Of a DNA stretch of 64,000 nucleotides, positions 1 to 7,230 are shown one piece after another. The notes beneath the pieces are model-generated. The model was not told where the DNA came from, did no database searches, and was given only the letters and a program-made list of their open reading frames with translations. The position numbers were made by a program, and so were the translations under genes. Origin of the DNA: Actinomycetes bacterium (GTDB lineage Bacteria; Actinomycetota; Acidimicrobiia; Acidimicrobiales; Microtrichaceae); NCBI GenBank assembly GCA_024222295.1, contig JAAEPF010000032.1, positions 27,932 to 91,931 of the forward strand. The letters are read 5' to 3'. Position 1 is the first letter of the stretch; every line of letters begins with the position of its first letter.

Positions 1-546
1 GGACGTTCCACCGACCGCCACGCGGGTCGGGTCGGCCCGGAGCAACAGGGCGTTGGCGCGCACCCAGCGGATAGCGGCCTGCGCATCGTGCTGCGCAGCG
101 ATGATCGCCGCCGTGCAACGCGCCGTCTCCTGCTCGAGCTCCGTGGGGTCGGTGATCTCGCCGTCCTGCAACTCCTGACACCGGTTGCCCGGGTCCACCC
201 GGTAGTTGATCGACAGAGTGACGTACCCGCGCTTGGCCCACGCCGCCGCAAGGGGCGAGAGGCTGGACTTGTCCCCGCCCTTGAATCCGCCCCCGTGGAT
301 CCACACGATCACGGGTCGCTCGGCCAGAGTGTCCAACACCGGCTCGGTCCAGTCGAGAACGAGGTCGACAGGCTGGCCCGACACCAGGTCAGGAGCGCTC
401 GCGTACACGACGTCGTACGTGGTCCGGGTGCTCGCGAACACCTCCTCGGCATACCGCTCGGTGCCGAGCGGTGCCGGCGCCCGGTTCGTGCACGCTGTCG
501 CCAGCAACGCCGTCACCACGAGAAGCAGTGGAGTCAATCTGCGCAT
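1..546 (-). CDS. Carboxylesterase-type alpha/beta hydrolase lipoprotein, C-terminus off the window
   Basis: The 182 visible codons encode a secreted lipoprotein hydrolase. A short basic start and hydrophobic stretch end in a lipobox (LLATAC, Cys at about residue 20). A beta strand then leads into IHGGGFKGGD, the HGGG oxyanion-hole motif of type B carboxylesterases and esterase/lipases. The visible part stops at VAVGGTS, just where the GxSxG nucleophile elbow would begin, so the catalytic Ser and His lie outside. A strong Shine-Dalgarno site (CAGGAGA) sits seven bases before the ATG, which fixes the start. The substrate cannot be told from the sequence. Family assignment is good; the exact role is unknown. 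Confidence 0.85.
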   Translation of the reverse strand, partial: MRRLTPLLLVVTALLATACTNRAPAPLGTERYAEEVFASTRTTYDVVYASAPDLVSGQPVDLVLDWTEPVLDTLAERPVIVWIHGGGFKGGDKSSLSPLAAAWAKRGYVTLSINYRVDPGNRCQELQDGEITDPTELEQETARCTAAIIAAQHDAQAAIRWVRANALLLRADPTRVAVGGTS

Positions 547-657
547 CAGCCAATCTCCTGTCGCCTCAGGCCCGCGGGGCCCGCCATGCCGGTCCCTTCG
601 CCCCGGACCGTTGGTGGAAGGGTAACTGCTGGTCCGCCGACGGTCACGGCCGACCCG

Positions 658-2352
658 TCAGGCGAGCACGCCCTGGCCGGCGAGATATTCGTGCACGAGG
701 GGCACGACCGAGGCACCCTCGCCGGCAGCGGCAGCCACCCGCTTCATCGAGCCCGAACGCACGTCGCCAACCGCGAACACGCCGGGAACGGTGGTGGCGA
801 GGTTCGGGGGCGGCGTGCTGTCGACCCACAGCTCCTGGGGCACATTGCTGCCCGTCAGAACGAAGCCACGGTCATCGACCGCCACCGCGGGCGGCAGCCA
901 CTCGGCGTGCGGAGTGGCGCCCAGCAGGAGGAACAGCCCGGCAGCGGGCCGCTCCCGGCGCTCGCCCGTGCCGACGTCCTCGGTCGTGATCGACTCGAGC
1001 CACACATCGCCGCCACCGCCCACAACCCTTGTCGAGCCCTCGACGGTGATCCGCGGCGTGTTCTCTGTCTCGGTGATCAGGTACTGAGACATCGTGTCGG
1101 ACAGGTCCGCTCGGCGGATCAGGATCGTGACCGAGTGGGCGAAGCGCGCGATGTGGATTGCAGCCTGTCCGGCGGAGTTGCCACCTCCCACCACGAATGC
1201 GTCCTTGCCCTCGAGCTCGCGTGCGGCGGTGAGGGCAGCGCCGTAGTAGACGCCGCGGCCGAGCCGGTCCTCGACCGACTCCACACCGAGCTTGCGTTAC
1301 TCGACGCCGGACGACACGACCACAGCCCTGGCACGCACGTCACCACAGGCGGTGCGCAGCAGATGGGGTTCCCCGTTGCCGGGCACCAGGTCCTCGACCT
1401 CCCAGCCGATGTAGAAACGCGTGCCGAACCGCTGGGCCTGGAACCGCGCCCGAAGGCCCAGGCGCTTGCCCGAGATCCCCTGGGGGAAACCCAGGTAGTT
1501 GCGGATCATCGAGCTCGTCGACGCCTGACCGCCGATCGCCCCCGACTCGAGCACCACGGTGCTGAGCCCCTCCGAGCTGCCGTAGACGGCGGCGGCCAGT
1601 CCTGCCGGGCCTGCTCCCACAACGGCGAGGTCGACAACACCGTCGAAGGACTTCTCGGACATCGAGGAGTAGATCGACGATGCCAGGTCGCGAACGGAAC
1701 TCACGGCCATCGGCTCCCGCTGCATCAGCCACACGACCGGCAGGTCGGCGCCGGGCAGCACCGACAGCGCCTCCCGACCCACCTCGGAGTCGGGTGGGTA
1801 CACCTCGCTCGAGGCACCCATCCGATCCATGAAGTCCTGGAGGTCCTGCACCAGGGCATCCACCCCCGGTGCGATGATCCTCGCCACGACCACCTCCGGG
1901 TCCACCGCCGTGGAGTTCCACTCGGACAGCAGGTCGGTGATCGAGTTGTGGAACTCCTCGTCGCGCACGCCCTGGGGCATGATCAGGTAGCTGTCGAAGG
2001 TGCCCCGCGACATCTCCGGACGCCACACGGGGCCCTGCTCGAGGTAGCGCTCCACGGGCGGCGCCACCACGCGGCGAGCAGTCGGCGAGGCCGCCCTCCA
2101 CTGAGCCATCGCATCGCGTAGGTCCGTGTCGGGCAGCAGGCTGTCGGACACGAACATTGCGACCGGCACCCCTGCACCGATGGCCGAGTTTGCCTCGTCG
2201 AGGGCCTCGGCACAGGACCGGGCGGTGCGCAGGTCGTACTCGCGCCCGTAACGCCAGAACGCGTCACGGAGATCTTCGCAGTGCTCCTCGGAGACGAGCA
2301 CGATGACCGGGGAGCCCCTTTCGGGGCCAGACTCATTGCTCACGGGCGGCAT
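658..2352 (-). pseudogene. Fused response-regulator/thioredoxin-reductase-like FAD oxidoreductase with an in-frame stop
   Basis: One reading frame spans 2352 to 658 and is interrupted only by TAA at 1297-1299. Residues 15-140 look like a receiver-type domain. A long linker follows, then the FAD-binding motif VGAGPAGLAAA near residue 245. After the stop come the NAD(P) motif GGGNSAGQAA and the C-terminal FAD motif VFAVGDVRSGSMKRVAAAAGEG. Relatives read SGVxYRKL where this gene reads SGVE-stop-RKL, so a single TAC to TAA change explains the break. No CxxC redox pair is visible, as is common in the fused form. Without the stop the protein would be 564 residues. Either a recent nonsense mutation or a base-call error is possible. 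A separate 208-residue C-terminal protein starting at GTG 1284 is less likely. Confidence 0.8.
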
Positions 2353-2401
2353 CGTAAGCCAACAGCGCCACGGTCAGCGGCCGTGCCGCCGGTCGGCAAA
2401 G

Positions 2402-2878
2402 ATGGCCACCATGGCCTACCGGGACTTCGTCAACTGGCTCTCCTCCACCAAGGTAGGGGGATGGCTCACACGCCAGACCGCGGCGCGCATCGATCCGTGG
2501 ATCTACCGAAAAACCAACGGGCGCTGGGTGATGGCGGGTCGACCCACGATTCCCCAGGTGATCCTCACCACGACCGGCCGCAAGTCGGGCCAGAAGCGCG
2601 ACGTGCAGCTGGCGGCCCTGCACGACGGCGACGACTTCGTGGTGGTGGCATCCAACTTCGGCCAGGAGCACCATCCGGGCTGGATGTACAACCTCGAAGC
2701 CGACCCCAAGGCCTGGGTCAACTCCGACGGGGTCGACTTCGAGGTCAATGCCCACTCGATGAGCGCGGAGGAGAAAGAGGAGATCTGGCCGCGACTGCAC
2801 GAGATCGTGCCCCAGTTCCGCACATATCTCACCCGCACCGACCGCGACATCCGGATCTTCAGGCTGAGTCCCACCTGA
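2402..2878 (+). CDS. Deazaflavin (F420)-dependent nitroreductase family protein
   Basis: The 158-residue protein matches the DDN/Rv3547-type family, split-barrel proteins that bind reduced F420 or a flavin. The diagnostic stretch is ILTTTGRKSGQKRDVQL followed by DFVVVASNFGQEHHPGWMYN, then the acidic helix region EKEEIWPRLHEIVPQF near the end. Length is normal for the family. Two in-frame ATGs lie at 2402 and 2411 with no clear Shine-Dalgarno site; I use the first. It is divergent from the broken FAD oxidoreductase and 61 bases upstream of yibE/F. The physiological substrate is unknown; many relatives reduce quinones or nitro compounds. Confidence 0.82.
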   Translation: MATMAYRDFVNWLSSTKVGGWLTRQTAARIDPWIYRKTNGRWVMAGRPTIPQVILTTTGRKSGQKRDVQLAALHDGDDFVVVASNFGQEHHPGWMYNLEADPKAWVNSDGVDFEVNAHSMSAEEKEEIWPRLHEIVPQFRTYLTRTDRDIRIFRLSPT

Positions 2879-2939
2879 CGCTGCCCGCCCCGGCGGCCGG
2901 TCGCACGGACCGCACCGCGACCCCTGCAAGACTGGCCGG

Positions 2940-4283
2940 GTGGGAGCCCCGGTAACCCCAGACCGCACGACGATCCGCAAGGTCGTCACCTGGTCGGTGG
3001 CGGCCGCCGCTGTGCTGGCGTTCGTCGGGATCATCGCGTTCTGGCCGACGGGTGAAGCGCCGTCGCTCGGGTTCCCCCAGGACGACTACTTCGACGCGAC
3101 GGTCACGAAGATCTCGGTGGACGAATGCCAGAGCCTCGAGATCGTGTCTGCCGTCGACTGCTCCATCGCCACCTTCGAACTCACCTCCGGCCCCGATGCG
3201 GGAGCCACCGGGCAGTTCGTCGTGGCGGCTGACGACCTCGACCTGCCGAGCGTGGCAGAGGGCGACGCCGTGATCGTGCTCGATGTGCCGACCTCGCCCG
3301 AGCCGTACCGCTACGTATTCGTGGACTTCCAGCGCACCAGCTCGCTGTGGGTACTCGCAATCCTCTTCGTTGTAGTCGTGGTGGCATTCGGGCGCTGGCA
3401 CGGCGTGCGGGCGTTGCTCGGGCTGGCAGCAGGCGGACTAATCCTGATCGCCTTCGTGGTTCCGTCGCTGCTGCGGGACAACCCTGCCGTATGGGTCGCG
3501 CTCGCCGGCACGGTCGCGATCGCCGTACTCGCGCTGTACCTGGCGCACGGATTCGACTTCTCCACCACGGTCGCGCTCGCCGGCACCCTCGTGGCCCTGC
3601 TCGTTACCACCCTGTTGGCCCTGGTGGCCTCGTCGTTCGCGAACCTGACTGGCCTCGGCGACGAAGACGCCCAGGTGCTGCGAATCACCGCCGACGCCCT
3701 CGACCTGCGAGGTCTGCTGGTCGCTGGAATCGTCGTGGGCGCGCTCGGCGTCATCGACGACGTGACGGTCACCCAGGTGTCGACAGTGGCAGCGCTGCGG
3801 CGGGCGGACCCCACGATGGGCCCATGGGCGCTCTACAGCGAGGCCGTGAGGGTGGGACGCGACCACATCGCGTCGACGGTCAACACCCTCGTGCTCGCCT
3901 ACGCGGGCGCGGCTCTGCCTCTCGTACTGCTCTTCGCACAGGGCAGCGCTCCGGTTGCACGGATCCTCACCGGTGAGGTCGTGGCAGTGGAGATCATCCG
4001 GATGCTCGTGGGTTCCATCGGCCTGGTCTTGTCGGTGCCGATCACAACCGCACTTGCTGCGGCAACGCTCGAACCCTCCGATGTCGGGCACCACGACCAC
4101 GGCGGTCACGTCCACGGCGCACCGGCAAGCCACGTCACTGTTCCCGCCGACTCGAGCAAGCCGGAGTCGGGCGAAACCACGCCGCCAGGTGGCAACGGGC
4201 CGAAGGCGGCAACGCCCCCGGATGCCGACGACGCCGCCTGGGAGGAGTTCTCGGGCGACGACCGGGACTTCTGGGACGGCTAA
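2940..4283 (+). CDS. YibE/F-like multipass membrane protein
   Basis: The 447-residue protein has one N-terminal membrane segment and an extracytoplasmic domain of roughly 110 residues. Six to seven closely packed membrane helices follow (about residues 135-380). The core carries the YibE/F signature GLGDEDAQVLR and the run ALGVIDDVTVTQVSTVAAL. The tail is hydrophilic, with a His-rich patch (HHDHGGHVHG) and an acidic end, which suggests cytoplasmic metal contact, although this is inference. The family has no firm function; some members have been linked to ion or metal transport. The GTG start at 2940 places the first membrane helix correctly. Confidence 0.8.
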   Translation: MGAPVTPDRTTIRKVVTWSVAAAAVLAFVGIIAFWPTGEAPSLGFPQDDYFDATVTKISVDECQSLEIVSAVDCSIATFELTSGPDAGATGQFVVAADDLDLPSVAEGDAVIVLDVPTSPEPYRYVFVDFQRTSSLWVLAILFVVVVVAFGRWHGVRALLGLAAGGLILIAFVVPSLLRDNPAVWVALAGTVAIAVLALYLAHGFDFSTTVALAGTLVALLVTTLLALVASSFANLTGLGDEDAQVLRITADALDLRGLLVAGIVVGALGVIDDVTVTQVSTVAALRRADPTMGPWALYSEAVRVGRDHIASTVNTLVLAYAGAALPLVLLFAQGSAPVARILTGEVVAVEIIRMLVGSIGLVLSVPITTALAAATLEPSDVGHHDHGGHVHGAPASHVTVPADSSKPESGETTPPGGNGPKAATPPDADDAAWEEFSGDDRDFWDG

Positions 4284-4357
4284 CCCTGGCGCCAGGCCTC
4301 GGCGATGGGCCCCTCGGCCCAAAGTGTTGGGTCGGAAGGCCCGTCAGCCCCAGCATT

Positions 4358-4373
4358 CTCCTCATTGGAGGAG
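4358..4373 (+). promoter_or_regulatory. Hairpin in the leader of the LAFTG protein gene
   Basis: CTCCTC-ATTG-GAGGAG forms a 6-bp stem with a 4-base loop and buries a GGAGGAG Shine-Dalgarno-like run. About 20 bases downstream CCTC-ACCATG-GAGG can form a second small stem over the real ribosome site at 4394-4398. The two may influence translation of the gene starting at 4400. There is no experimental support. Confidence 0.35.
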
Positions 4374-4399
4374 GCTGAGGCACTCCTCACCATGGAGGC

Positions 4400-5443
4400 A
4401 TGACCCGCAACACCCCCCGCATACTCCTCGCAGCATTCGCCACCGCCGCCATGGTGCTGGCCATCGGTGCCGCAGGTTCCAGCACCGCCGCCGCCGATGG
4501 CACCACCACGACGGCACCGGCACCCGAGCGTGTACCCACCACGGCTGCACCCACCACAGCGGTACCCACCACGGCAGCGCCGACCACCGCAATTCCCACC
4601 ACAGCGGTACCCACACCGACTGTGGCACCGACAACAGCGCCACCCACCACGGCTGCACCCACCACGGCTGCACCAGCGGCTGGGCCTGCGAAGGGCCAGG
4701 AGCAGCCGGCGGCCACCACCACGACCGCCGCTCCTGCACCCCTGATCCAGGCGGCCGTCCAGGAGCAGGCTCCGAAGCCGAACGGCACCCTGAAGTCGCT
4801 CTGCGAGGCCAACGGCGAGAACTACTGGAAGGTCATCGTGAAGGTGCCCGGCCAGTTCCGGCTCAAGATCGGCAGGACCAAGGTCAACCTCGGCCACCTC
4901 GAGCTCGGCACCTACGGCGTGCCCGCCAACAGCGCCGGTCAGCACATCACCACCCCGGCTACCAACGGCAAGGACAGGACCACCCTGCAGGTTCACCACA
5001 AGGACAAGTGGAAGAAGACGAACCGCCGCAGCGCCAACCACAAGCCCTGCGCGGCGCCCACGACGACTACGTCCACCACCACTTCCACGACTACAACCTC
5101 CTCCACGACCACCACCTCGACGACCACAACGACCTCCACGACGGTGCCCGAGACAACGAGCACCACCTCCACGACGGTGCCCGAGTCGACAACCACGACT
5201 CCGCCGCCAACCGTGCTTCCCGCCGCGGCAGTCGCAGCCGAGGCCAGTACTGCGCCAGAGGCGAGCGCAGAGGCAGTGGGGCTACCGCAGGCAGCCGTCG
5301 CCGGAGCGAGCCAGGAGCGTGGTTCCAACCAGGAAACGCTGGCCTTCACGGGCTCGGACAACTCACTCGCCCTTGCAGGCCTCGCCCTTCTCGCCATCGG
5401 CGTGGGAGTCGTCGCCACAACGCGGCGTCACCAAGGAACCTGA
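4400..5443 (+). CDS. Secreted Thr/Pro-rich protein with LAFTG sortase signal
   Basis: The 347-residue protein has a signal peptide (about residues 1-32) and a first Thr/Pro/Ala stalk built from PTTA-type repeats (about 35-120). A basic globular part of about 90 residues with two cysteines follows, then a second Thr/Ser-rich stalk (about 220-275). The end carries LAFTG at residues 314-318, a hydrophobic helix and the basic tail TTRRHQGT. LAXTG is the motif recognised by class E sortases of high-GC actinobacteria, so the product is probably wall-anchored. No sortase gene is in the window. GGAGG ends one base before the ATG, which is unusually tight spacing. The role is unknown; stalk proteins of this type often display a small domain beyond the wall. 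Confidence 0.8.
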   Translation: MTRNTPRILLAAFATAAMVLAIGAAGSSTAAADGTTTTAPAPERVPTTAAPTTAVPTTAAPTTAIPTTAVPTPTVAPTTAPPTTAAPTTAAPAAGPAKGQEQPAATTTTAAPAPLIQAAVQEQAPKPNGTLKSLCEANGENYWKVIVKVPGQFRLKIGRTKVNLGHLELGTYGVPANSAGQHITTPATNGKDRTTLQVHHKDKWKKTNRRSANHKPCAAPTTTTSTTTSTTTTSSTTTTSTTTTTSTTVPETTSTTSTTVPESTTTTPPPTVLPAAAVAAEASTAPEASAEAVGLPQAAVAGASQERGSNQETLAFTGSDNSLALAGLALLAIGVGVVATTRRHQGT

Positions 5444-5479
5444 ACAGTCGTACAAGCGCAACACATTGGGGGGTCCGAG

Positions 5480-5515
5480 GGCCTGCTGGACGAGACCGAC
5501 CTCCTCCAGCAGGCC
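5480..5515 (+). terminator. Perfect 11-bp inverted repeat after the LAFTG protein gene
   Basis: GGCCTGCTGGA and TCCAGCAGGCC pair over a 14-base loop, followed by TTCTT. It lies 36 bases after the stop codon and ends nine bases before the next promoter hexamer, where a terminator is expected. The T-run is weak, as often in high-GC genomes. Confidence 0.6.
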
Positions 5516-5523
5516 TTCTTGCG

Positions 5524-5529
5524 TATCGT
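5524..5529 (+). promoter_or_regulatory. TATCGT -10 element, leaderless start at 5538
   Basis: TATCGT is followed by eight bases and then the ATG of the PAS/Cys-tail gene. No separate Shine-Dalgarno site is evident. Confidence 0.5.
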
Positions 5530-5537
5530 GGGAGACG

Positions 5538-6230
5538 ATGGACAAGCCAGGTTTCGAACGCCTCTACGGCCTCCTCGGTGAGGCTGGCCCCACGCTGCCC
5601 GACACCGAGCCCCCCGACTCGCTGTGGGGCCGTATCGAAGCCGAGGCCGACGTCGAGATCGTCGGTGCCGGCAGCATCGTGGAGTACTCGGTCGGTGCCG
5701 ACGACACGCTCTTGGCCACCGGTTCCGACTGGGAACGGTTCGCCCTCGACAACGACGCACCGGAGATGGTCGACCCGGATCCATCACGCACCCTGTGGAG
5801 CTACATCGCTGACGACAGAGCCCGCGACCTGTGGCAGCTGGTCGTGTCGCGCGTCCGCAGCACGGGATCGGCGGCGACGGTGCCGTTCCGCTGCGATGCG
5901 CCCGACACGCGGCGCTGGTTCGAGATGACGGTCACACCTGCGGCCGACGGTCGGGTCGACTTCCGCTCGGTGCTGCTGTTCGAGGAGCGTCGCCCCGACG
6001 TCGCCCTGATGGACCGCTCGACTGAGCGTGACGGATCCGCACCGATGGTCAGGGTCTGCTGCTGGTGCGGCCGGGGCGATGACGGCAGCGGATGGGTATC
6101 AGTCGATGAGCTCGTGTACCGCAACCGCATGCTCGAGCAGCCACCGGCTCCCGAAGTCGAACACGTCATCTGCGACAACTGTGTCCGACAGATGACCGCG
6201 GAAGCCGACCGGCTCAGCACCGGGCCGTAG
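5538..6230 (+). CDS. Stand-alone PAS-like protein with CCWC...CxxC tail (paralogue A)
   Basis: The 230-residue protein has a PAS-like domain at about residues 45-155, with the pattern YSVGADDTLLATGSDWERFA and later VPFRCDAPDTRRWFEM. A C-terminal Cys cluster follows: C174, C175 and C177, then GWVSVDEL, then C212 and C215. A similar CxxC...GICxxC tail occurs at the end of many bacterial PAS sensor proteins and looks like a zinc or redox site; its function is not established. There is no kinase, cyclase or DNA-binding part and no membrane segment, so it should act as a cytosolic sensor or adaptor. It is clearly paralogous to the protein at 63014-63727. The ligand and partner are unknown. Confidence 0.72.
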   Translation: MDKPGFERLYGLLGEAGPTLPDTEPPDSLWGRIEAEADVEIVGAGSIVEYSVGADDTLLATGSDWERFALDNDAPEMVDPDPSRTLWSYIADDRARDLWQLVVSRVRSTGSAATVPFRCDAPDTRRWFEMTVTPAADGRVDFRSVLLFEERRPDVALMDRSTERDGSAPMVRVCCWCGRGDDGSGWVSVDELVYRNRMLEQPPAPEVEHVICDNCVRQMTAEADRLSTGP

Positions 6231-6262
6231 GGATCGGCGGGTCGCGTCCATAGCGCGGCAGC

Positions 6263-6649
6263 ATGAGAATCGTTCGGTCACAGCCGATGCACACCCGCTT
6301 GTTGGCCGGATGCGCGGCCGCTGTCGCTCTGCTCGCTACCCGGCGGCACCGACCCCGCCCCCGCCAACGCAGACGAGTCCTATGTCGGCACCTACTCCAA
6401 CTCGTACGTCGGCGAAGTCGAGGTCGTGTCCACCGACGACGGCCTCGTGTTGCTCATGGGACCCGCACCACTCGAGTTCCCACTCGAGCATGCCGACGCG
6501 GATACGTTCGTCTACCTCGACGCTCCGGAGCTGCCCGACTACCCGCCCTCGCGGAGTTCGTGGTGCCGGCCGACTCCGACCTGGCGACCACGGTCACGCT
6601 GTCGTCACTCAACGGCGGCGGGTTGGGCACGCTCGAGCGGAGCACCTGA
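6263..6649 (+). pseudogene. Frameshifted remnant of a DUF3471-type (beta-lactamase-associated) secreted protein
   Basis: Coding resemblance moves between frames. From 6263 a signal-peptide-like start (MHTRLLAGCAAAVALLA) is read. From about 6348 a second frame gives DESYVGTYSNSYVGEVEV and then PAPLEFPLEHADADTFVY. From about 6541 a return to the first phase gives AEFVVPADSDLATTVTL and ends at TGA 6649. YVGTYSN...YxGxxEV is the opening of DUF3471, normally found after a serine beta-lactamase-like domain. That catalytic domain is missing here. At least two frameshifts separate the parts, so this is either decayed DNA or a region with indel errors. No intact product is supported. Confidence 0.6.
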
Positions 6650-6658
6650 CCGTCGGAC

Positions 6659-7126
6659 CTACGGGGCAACGGGCTCAAGGACCTGGCGCCGGCGGTGCTC
6701 GAACACCAAGGACGTGCGCTCGTCCACGACACCGGGCGCTCGGGCTATCCGGTCAAGCACCGATGAACGCAGCACGTCCACACTCGGCACGGACAGGTGG
6801 ACCAACGCGTCCTCGATGCCGGTGACCAGGGTGACGGACAGCGTCTCCGGAAGCTCCCACATGGCTTCAACGAAGCCATCCACCACCTCACTCGTCTTGG
6901 GCCTCAGCCTGACAGCGACCATGGCCTGAACGGGGCGGCCGAGTGCTGCTGGGTCGACCTCTGCGGAGTAGCCGCTGATGACCCCGCTGCGCTCCAGCTC
7001 CCTGACCCGGTCCAGGCAGGTGGACGGCGCCACACCGACCGCCTCGGCGAGGGCCTTGTTGGTCTGCCGTGCATCTGACTGGAGTTGAGCCAGGATCCGA
7101 GCGTCTGTGCGGTCAATATTCGTCAT
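6659..7126 (-). CDS. Lrp/AsnC-family transcriptional regulator
   Basis: The 155-residue protein opens with the AsnC winged helix (IDRTDARILAQLQSDARQTN, then LAEAVGVAPSTCLDRVREL). A RAM/AsnC ligand-binding domain follows, ending near VVDERTSLVFEHRR. Such regulators bind amino acids and control amino-acid metabolism genes as octamers. It is divergent from the indolepyruvate:ferredoxin oxidoreductase gene, with 104 bases between the starts, which makes that gene the obvious target; this is inferred from position. The ATG at 7126 is chosen because a -10 hexamer lies exactly seven bases upstream and the HTH then starts at a normal distance. Confidence 0.88.
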   Translation of the reverse strand: MTNIDRTDARILAQLQSDARQTNKALAEAVGVAPSTCLDRVRELERSGVISGYSAEVDPAALGRPVQAMVAVRLRPKTSEVVDGFVEAMWELPETLSVTLVTGIEDALVHLSVPSVDVLRSSVLDRIARAPGVVDERTSLVFEHRRRQVLEPVAP

Positions 7127-7133
7127 CACGGGG

Positions 7134-7139
7134 ATTTTA
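7134..7139 (-). promoter_or_regulatory. TAAAAT -10 element, leaderless start at 7126
   Basis: On the minus strand TAAAAT is followed by CCCCGTG and the ATG of the Lrp gene. The gap to the divergent oxidoreductase (7127-7230) is AT-rich and contains the palindrome ACAATTGT at 7189-7196, a possible operator or promoter element. Confidence 0.55.
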
Positions 7140-7230
7140 GCGAATCTATGAATGATTTGGTCGCCAGTTCTCGCACTATTCGACACAATTGTATCCACTC
7201 ACCGAATCATCGGCATCGAAGGATGGGACA

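Noticed and set aside
658..1284. A separate 208-residue oxidoreductase starting at GTG 1284
   Set aside because: It lacks the FAD-binding half and continues in frame from the upstream part after one stop codon, so one broken gene is simpler.
88..2121. A 677-codon open frame on the + strand opposite the FAD oxidoreductase
   Set aside because: Arg/His/Gly/Pro-rich composition with no domain; it is the antisense of a gene with clear FAD and NAD motifs. High GC leaves such frames open by chance.
4515..5205. CRISPR-like or satellite repeats in the Thr/Pro region
   Set aside because: The repetition is codon-level (Pro-Thr-Thr-Ala) inside one reading frame, with no constant spacers.
3955..5928. 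A 657-codon + strand frame running across yibE/F, the LAFTG protein and the PAS gene
   Set aside because: Overlaps three genes with recognisable features in another phase and is dominated by Arg, His and Ser typical of shadow frames.
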